Assembly (NCBI RefSeq): GCF_017833415.1
Contig: NZ_JAFICC010000019.1
Coordinates: forward strand, 42,766 to 106,765
DNA length: 64,000 nt
Reading direction: 5' to 3'
Origin: Flavobacterium sp. 1355
GTDB lineage: Bacteria; Bacteroidota; Bacteroidia; Flavobacteriales; Flavobacteriaceae
Shown: piece after piece, positions 60,464 through 64,000 of the stretch
Position numbering within the stretch: the first letter of the stretch is position 1
Layout of the letters: each line of letters starts with the position of its first letter
Translations under genes and position numbers: made by a program
The notes under the pieces: generated by a model
Told to the model about the DNA's origin: nothing
Database searches by the model: none
Seen by the model: the letters and a program-made list of their open reading frames with translations, nothing else

Positions 60464-60491
60464 ATTATTTAGATTTTAATAAATAACGGTG

Positions 60492-60520
60492 CAAATATAG
60501 TGATTTTTTTATAAATCAAA
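60492..60520 (-). promoter_or_regulatory. Promoter of rimP-nusA-infB
   Basis: The minus strand has TATATTTG (60499-60492) as -7 box and TTTG (60520-60517) 17 bases upstream. The predicted start near 60485 gives a leader of about 55 bases that contains the hairpin at 60443-60463. Confidence 0.6.
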
Positions 60521-60604
60521 ATAAATAGATTACCCTAAAATATTTCTTATCTTTATAGTAGCATAAAAAGAAAAGAATTTTCACATTATTTAACACCTAA
60601 AGAT

Positions 60605-61429
60605 ATGAAACGAATTCTAGTACCTACTGACTTCTCAAAACATGCGGAAGATGCTTTGAAAGCTGCAGCACAAATCGCTAAAAAAAACGATTCTGAAATC
60701 ATTGTCCTACATATGCTCGAGCTGCCTCACGACATGAATGACGCCATTACAGGAAGCGCAAGCATACCGGAAACCATGCTCTTTATGAGAAAAGCCAACG
60801 AAATGCTTGACGAAGTTTCTACAAGACCTTTTCTCGATGGAATTACCGTAACTGAAATTGTAAAAATGGACAAACCTATTCATGGTATTACACAAGTAAG
60901 CAAAGATTATGAAATTGATTTAATTGTAATGGGATCACATGGAACCTCAGGAGTTGACGAATTATTAATAGGTTCTACTACTGAAAAAGTTGTCAGAAAA
61001 TCTGATATCCCGGTTTTGGTCATCAAAAAAGATATTTCAAATTTCAATCCTGCTAATATTGTATTTGCCTCAGATTTTACTTACGAAAGCAAAAAACCGT
61101 TTGAAAAACTTTTGAAATTTATAAAAGTTTTTGACTCAAAATTACACTTGGTTACAATTTGCACACCAAACAGCTTTAAACCGACCCATGTAATCGAAAA
61201 AGCTATGAATGAGTTTATTGCTGAATTTGATCTTACAAATTATTCGACTCACATTTACAACGATACCAATATTGAAAAAGGTATTCTAAATTTTTCAAAT
61301 GCAATTAATGCAGACATCATAGGAATGTGTACCCATGGCAGAACTGGTTTTGCTCACTTTTTTAACGGAAGTATAAGTGAAGGACTTGTAAATCATGCTA
61401 TAAAACCTGTTATTATGTTTAAAATTTAA
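60605..61429 (+). CDS. Universal stress protein, tandem Usp domains
   Basis: A 274-residue protein of two UspA domains (about 1-142 and 148-274). The first domain has a complete nucleotide-binding motif, VMGSHGTSGVDELLIGSTTEKVV (G-x2-G-x9-G-S/T pattern), and starts with KRILVPTDFSKHAEDAL. The second retains MCTHGRTGFAHFFNGSISEGLV. These proteins accumulate in growth arrest or stress and often bind ATP; the exact role is unknown. The gene is divergent from the rimP operon and has a terminator downstream. A weak -7 type box (TATCTTTA, 60548-60555) lies upstream. Confidence 0.94.
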   Translation: MKRILVPTDFSKHAEDALKAAAQIAKKNDSEIIVLHMLELPHDMNDAITGSASIPETMLFMRKANEMLDEVSTRPFLDGITVTEIVKMDKPIHGITQVSKDYEIDLIVMGSHGTSGVDELLIGSTTEKVVRKSDIPVLVIKKDISNFNPANIVFASDFTYESKKPFEKLLKFIKVFDSKLHLVTICTPNSFKPTHVIEKAMNEFIAEFDLTNYSTHIYNDTNIEKGILNFSNAINADIIGMCTHGRTGFAHFFNGSISEGLVNHAIKPVIMFKI

Positions 61430-61460
61430 TTTATGTTGAAAAATTACACTTTACAAAATT

Positions 61461-61490
61461 AAAAGCTTCTCAGACGGGAAGCTTTTTTAT
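61461..61490 (+). terminator. Terminator after the universal stress protein gene
   Basis: AAAAGCTTC (61461-61469) pairs with GAAGCTTTT (61478-61486), loop of eight, followed by T. It is about 30 bases past the stop. Confidence 0.85.
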
Positions 61491-61511
61491 TTATAAAAAG
61501 CGTAAAAAAAC

Positions 61512-61583
61512 TGAGCTTTTAAACAAAGTCAACTTGAGCTTTTGAACAAAGTAGAAATTAATATTCTTCCTGAACTTTGTCAA
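61512..61583. repeat. TTTGAACAAAGT-type intergenic repeats
   Basis: TGAGCTTTTAAACAAAGT (61512-61529) and TGAGCTTTTGAACAAAGT (61535-61552) are 18-base direct repeats with one mismatch, 23 bp apart. A related inverted copy, GAACTTTGTCAAA, follows near 61571-61583. Together they look like a short palindromic intergenic element of a kind I have seen in Flavobacterium genomes; the family name is not known to me. Confidence 0.55.
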
Positions 61584-61604
61584 ATAAATCATTAATAAAA
61601 CAAC

Positions 61605-63020
61605 ATGAAAACAATTGACAAAATTTATATTAATGGAGCGTTTGTGAGCCCAAGAGGAAATGAACGTTTTGAACTTATCAGTCCTACTACAAATAAAAAA
61701 TTAGGCGAGGTAATTTTAGGAAATAAAGAAGATGCAATCGACGCAATTGCCGTGGCTAAAAAAGCATTTAAAACTTTCTCAAAAACAACAATTGAAGAAC
61801 GAATTGAATATTTACAAAAATTAAAAGCCTCTATCGAGAATAGAAAACAGGATTTTGTTAATGTAATGGTTGAGGAATATGGCGGAACCTTTCAATTTGC
61901 ATCAGTCAGTTTCGATTACATGATAGGTAGTTTCAACTCAGCCATAACACTATTAAATACTTATTCTTTTAAAAAAATAATGGGCGAATCAGAAGTTCAA
62001 ATGGAACCAATTGGAGTAGTGGGAATTATTATTCCGTGGAACTCAAGCAATGGGTTTATTTGCGGAAAATTAGCAACCGCTATTGCTGCAGGATGCACTG
62101 TTGTAATTAAACCCAGCGAAATGAGCGCACAGCAAACTCAGTTAATTTTAGAATGCTTTCATGAAGCAGGATTACCAAAAGGAGTTTACAACGTAGTAAA
62201 TGGATTAGGCGAAGTGGTTGGAGCAGAAATCAGTCGAAATCCGGATATTTCAAAAATTTCATTTACAGGATCAACAATGGTCGGAAAGATGATTGCAAAA
62301 CAAGCCGTTGATACTATGAAACGTGTAACATTGGAGCTTGGAGGAAAATCACCAAATGTTATCCTTGATGATGCCAATTTATCAAAAGCTATTCCGATGG
62401 CAATTGCAGCCGCCTTCATGAACAGCGGACAAGCCTGCATTGCAGGGACGCGTCTTTTGGTTCCTGAAAACAAATTGGAAGAAGTAAAAACTTTGGTTTC
62501 AGAGATAGTATCAAAAACTATCGTTGGTGATCCTAAAAATCAAATAACAGCTGTTGGCCCAATGGTAAGTAAAAAGCAATATGAGCGAGTACAAAATTAT
62601 ATTCAAACCGGAATTAACGAAGGTGCAGAAATTCTCATTGGTGGTTTAGGAAAACCCGAAGGATTAGAAGACGGAAACTTTGTAAAACCTACTGTATTTG
62701 TAAATGTAAACAATCAAATGCGAATTGCACGAGAAGAAATTTTCGGACCAGTTCTGTCTATTATTACTTACAAAACTGAAGTAGAAGCTGTTGAAATCGC
62801 CAATGACACAACTTACGGATTACAAGCCTATGTAAGTTCTTCAAATAAAGACCGAGCATACAAAGTTGCGTCACAACTACAGGCAGGGCGCGTTCAGATA
62901 AATAAAATTGGGCATGATCCGATGGCGCCGTTTGGAGGATTTAAACAATCAGGAATCGGAAGAGAATTTGGAACAATAGGTCTTGAAGCTTATCTTGAAC
63001 CAAGAACCCTAATTAGATAA
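61605..63020 (+). CDS. Aldehyde dehydrogenase family protein
   Basis: A 471-residue NAD(P)-dependent aldehyde dehydrogenase. The catalytic residues are Cys278 (NSGQACIAG), Glu244 (TLELGGKSPN) and Asn146 (IIPWNSSNG). The nucleotide-binding phrases ISFTGSTMVGK and a C-terminal APFGGFKQSGIGREFG are present. It oxidises an aldehyde to the acid; the substrate cannot be deduced. It is followed by a terminator and then an AraC-type regulator gene on the same strand, a common pairing for inducible dehydrogenases, but regulation is inference. Confidence 0.95.
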   Translation: MKTIDKIYINGAFVSPRGNERFELISPTTNKKLGEVILGNKEDAIDAIAVAKKAFKTFSKTTIEERIEYLQKLKASIENRKQDFVNVMVEEYGGTFQFASVSFDYMIGSFNSAITLLNTYSFKKIMGESEVQMEPIGVVGIIIPWNSSNGFICGKLATAIAAGCTVVIKPSEMSAQQTQLILECFHEAGLPKGVYNVVNGLGEVVGAEISRNPDISKISFTGSTMVGKMIAKQAVDTMKRVTLELGGKSPNVILDDANLSKAIPMAIAAAFMNSGQACIAGTRLLVPENKLEEVKTLVSEIVSKTIVGDPKNQITAVGPMVSKKQYERVQNYIQTGINEGAEILIGGLGKPEGLEDGNFVKPTVFVNVNNQMRIAREEIFGPVLSIITYKTEVEAVEIANDTTYGLQAYVSSSNKDRAYKVASQLQAGRVQINKIGHDPMAPFGGFKQSGIGREFGTIGLEAYLEPRTLIR

Positions 63021-63031
63021 ATAAATTTTAA

Positions 63032-63074
63032 AAATAGAGGAAGTTTGAGATCAAAAGCTTCCTCTATTTTTTTT
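63032..63074 (+). terminator. Terminator after the aldehyde dehydrogenase gene
   Basis: AAATAGAGGAAG (63032-63043) pairs with CTTCCTCTATTT (63058-63069), loop of 14, followed by a T run. It lies 12 bases past the stop. Confidence 0.88.
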
Positions 63075-63088
63075 CGTAATTTTACATT

Positions 63089-63901
63089 ATGACAATGATC
63101 AAAACAGACGCAAAACCAAAAATAGTATATTCTTGTTATTATACGCGCAGCCGCGAAGGGGAACACTTTATACCAGAACACGTGTTTAGCTATCAGATTT
63201 CGGGTGAAATGATTGCTTCTGACTGGAAAAAAAATTATCATTCAAAGCCCGGTGATTTCCGCATTAGCAGAAGAAATCATTTGGCCAAATTTGTAAAAAT
63301 TCCACCAGAGGGAGGTGAATTTAAAGTTATATCTTTGTTTTTGGATCAGGAAATTCTACGTGAAATTTATCAGGAATACAAATTGACAATTGACAAAAAA
63401 CCTCAGGACGGAATTATAATTCAGTTAAACCCTCACCCTTTATACCAATCTTTCATGACTTCACTGATTTCTTATTTAGAAGTCGAACAGGAAAATAATG
63501 AGGTTTTATTTAATTTAAAAATCAAGGAAGCTGTTCATCTTTTATTAAAAGTAAATCCCGAACTTAAAGATGTTTTGTTTGATTTTAATGAGCCTGGAAA
63601 AATTGACCTTGAAGCTTTTATGAATAAGAATTTTCACTTTAATGTACACTTAACCCGTTTTGCCTACCTGACAGGAAGAAGTTTAGCCACTTTTAAAAGA
63701 GATTTCCAGAAGGTATTTCAGGAAACACCCGGACATTGGCTTTTAAACAAAAGGCTTCAGGAAGCTTATTATCTTATTAAAGAAAAAGGGAAAGCACCGT
63801 CAGAAGTTTATTTAAGTGTCGGTTTTGAAGATTTATCTCATTTTTCTTTTTCTTTCAAAAAGAAGTTTGGAATTGTTCCTTCCTCTCTATTTTCAAAGTA
63901 A
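63089..63901 (+). CDS. AraC-family transcriptional regulator
   Basis: A 270-residue regulator. The N-terminal part (about 1-160) is a cupin-like ligand or dimerisation domain of no recognised type; it opens with SCYYTRSREGEHFIPEHVF and carries His-containing strands. The C-terminal part (about 170-270) has two helix-turn-helix motifs of the AraC type: VHLTRFAYLTGRSLATFKRDF and a closing SEVYLSVGFEDLSHFSFSFKKKFG (core G-F-x-D-x-S-x-F-S-x-x-F-K). The second is a strong match to the AraC signature. Starts at ATG 63089 and 63095 are both possible. It likely controls the aldehyde dehydrogenase gene or the next gene. Confidence 0.93.
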   Translation: MTMIKTDAKPKIVYSCYYTRSREGEHFIPEHVFSYQISGEMIASDWKKNYHSKPGDFRISRRNHLAKFVKIPPEGGEFKVISLFLDQEILREIYQEYKLTIDKKPQDGIIIQLNPHPLYQSFMTSLISYLEVEQENNEVLFNLKIKEAVHLLLKVNPELKDVLFDFNEPGKIDLEAFMNKNFHFNVHLTRFAYLTGRSLATFKRDFQKVFQETPGHWLLNKRLQEAYYLIKEKGKAPSEVYLSVGFEDLSHFSFSFKKKFGIVPSSLFSK

Positions 63902-63972
63902 ATTCGGATCAATACATATTGTTGTGGGGAAATATTAAAATCTAGATATTTGTATTTTAAAAACACATAGAA

Positions 63973-64000
63973 ATGCAGGATTCTTTTATTGACCTTCTCA
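63973..64000 (+). CDS. Start of a further gene, partial
   Basis: The frame from the ATG at 63973 reads MQDSFIDLL and is open to the window end. It follows the AraC gene after 71 bases. Only nine codons are visible, so the call is tentative and no product can be given. Confidence 0.4.

Noticed and set aside
60430..60465. Upstream start for rimP giving 12 extra residues
   Set aside because: It would begin with a non-ATG codon inside the leader hairpin; the ATG at 60429 fits the family length.

Overview
The window is chromosomal DNA of a Bacteroidota bacterium of the Flavobacterium type. The evidence is the low G+C content, the near absence of Shine-Dalgarno sequences, and promoters of the TAnnTTTG type. 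It is also the gene content: type IX secretion and gliding genes (sprA, remB, a PorP/SprF protein), lipoproteins with acidic residues after the lipid cysteine, alternative complex III, and a LytS/LytTR two-component pair. As I remember it, the order ruvA-sprA-gcvH-vanZ-deoC-remB matches Flavobacterium johnsoniae. No rRNA, tRNA, CRISPR array, prophage or intact insertion sequence was recognised.

Layout. 1-2041: an outer-membrane barrel gene (cut by the window edge) coupled to a DUF4270 lipoprotein gene. 2271-6513: a cell-surface and signalling locus with a beta-barrel protein, an acidic kelch lipoprotein, a DUF4907 lipoprotein, a LytS-type histidine kinase and a LytTR response regulator. 6600-10711: gamma carbonic anhydrase-like protein, PorP/SprF protein, NifU-type Fe-S scaffold, MscS channel, tsaB. 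10741-17928: a MacAB-TolC-like ABC efflux operon with two adaptor genes. 18105-19511: DUF4403 lipoprotein. 19531-24637: an oxidase assembly operon (cyoE, two subunit III genes, subunit IV, a SCO-like protein without cysteines, SCO, DUF420/CtaM-like, a small CxxC membrane protein). 24796-36530: gliding and T9SS block (remB, frameshifted deoC, vanZ, gcvH, sprA, ruvA). 36594-43260: malic enzyme, CBS protein, queG, cytochrome P450, a tiny signal-peptide ORF, ruvB. 43367-54908: the actABCDEF-coxB-coxA respiratory operon. 55128-60429: SPOR protein, then rimP-nusA-infB on the other strand. 60605-64000: universal stress protein, aldehyde dehydrogenase, AraC-type regulator and the start of one more gene.

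How the parts fit. The two respiratory blocks together supply menaquinol:cytochrome c oxidoreductase (ACIII), a caa3-type oxidase, haem O synthesis and copper delivery. Catalytic subunits I and II lie about 19 kb from subunits III and IV. SprA forms the outer-membrane T9SS channel, RemB is a gliding-associated surface protein and the PorP/SprF protein assists T9SS cargo. Most of the window is ordinary core genome. The least explained parts are the kelch/DUF4907/LytS-LytTR locus, a terminator-shaped hairpin in the leader of rimP-nusA-infB, a single-base frameshift in deoC at a perfect +1 slip site, and a copper-chaperone paralogue that has lost its metal ligands.

No gene-free stretch exceeds about 300 bases. 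The longest are 39470-39737 (very AT-rich, nothing recognised), 5556-5796 (a possible gene remnant and a promoter), 55518-55756 (two terminators), 42007-42237 (small ORF) and 2042-2270 (promoters and a short direct repeat). Names and family calls rest on reading the translations; no database search was possible.
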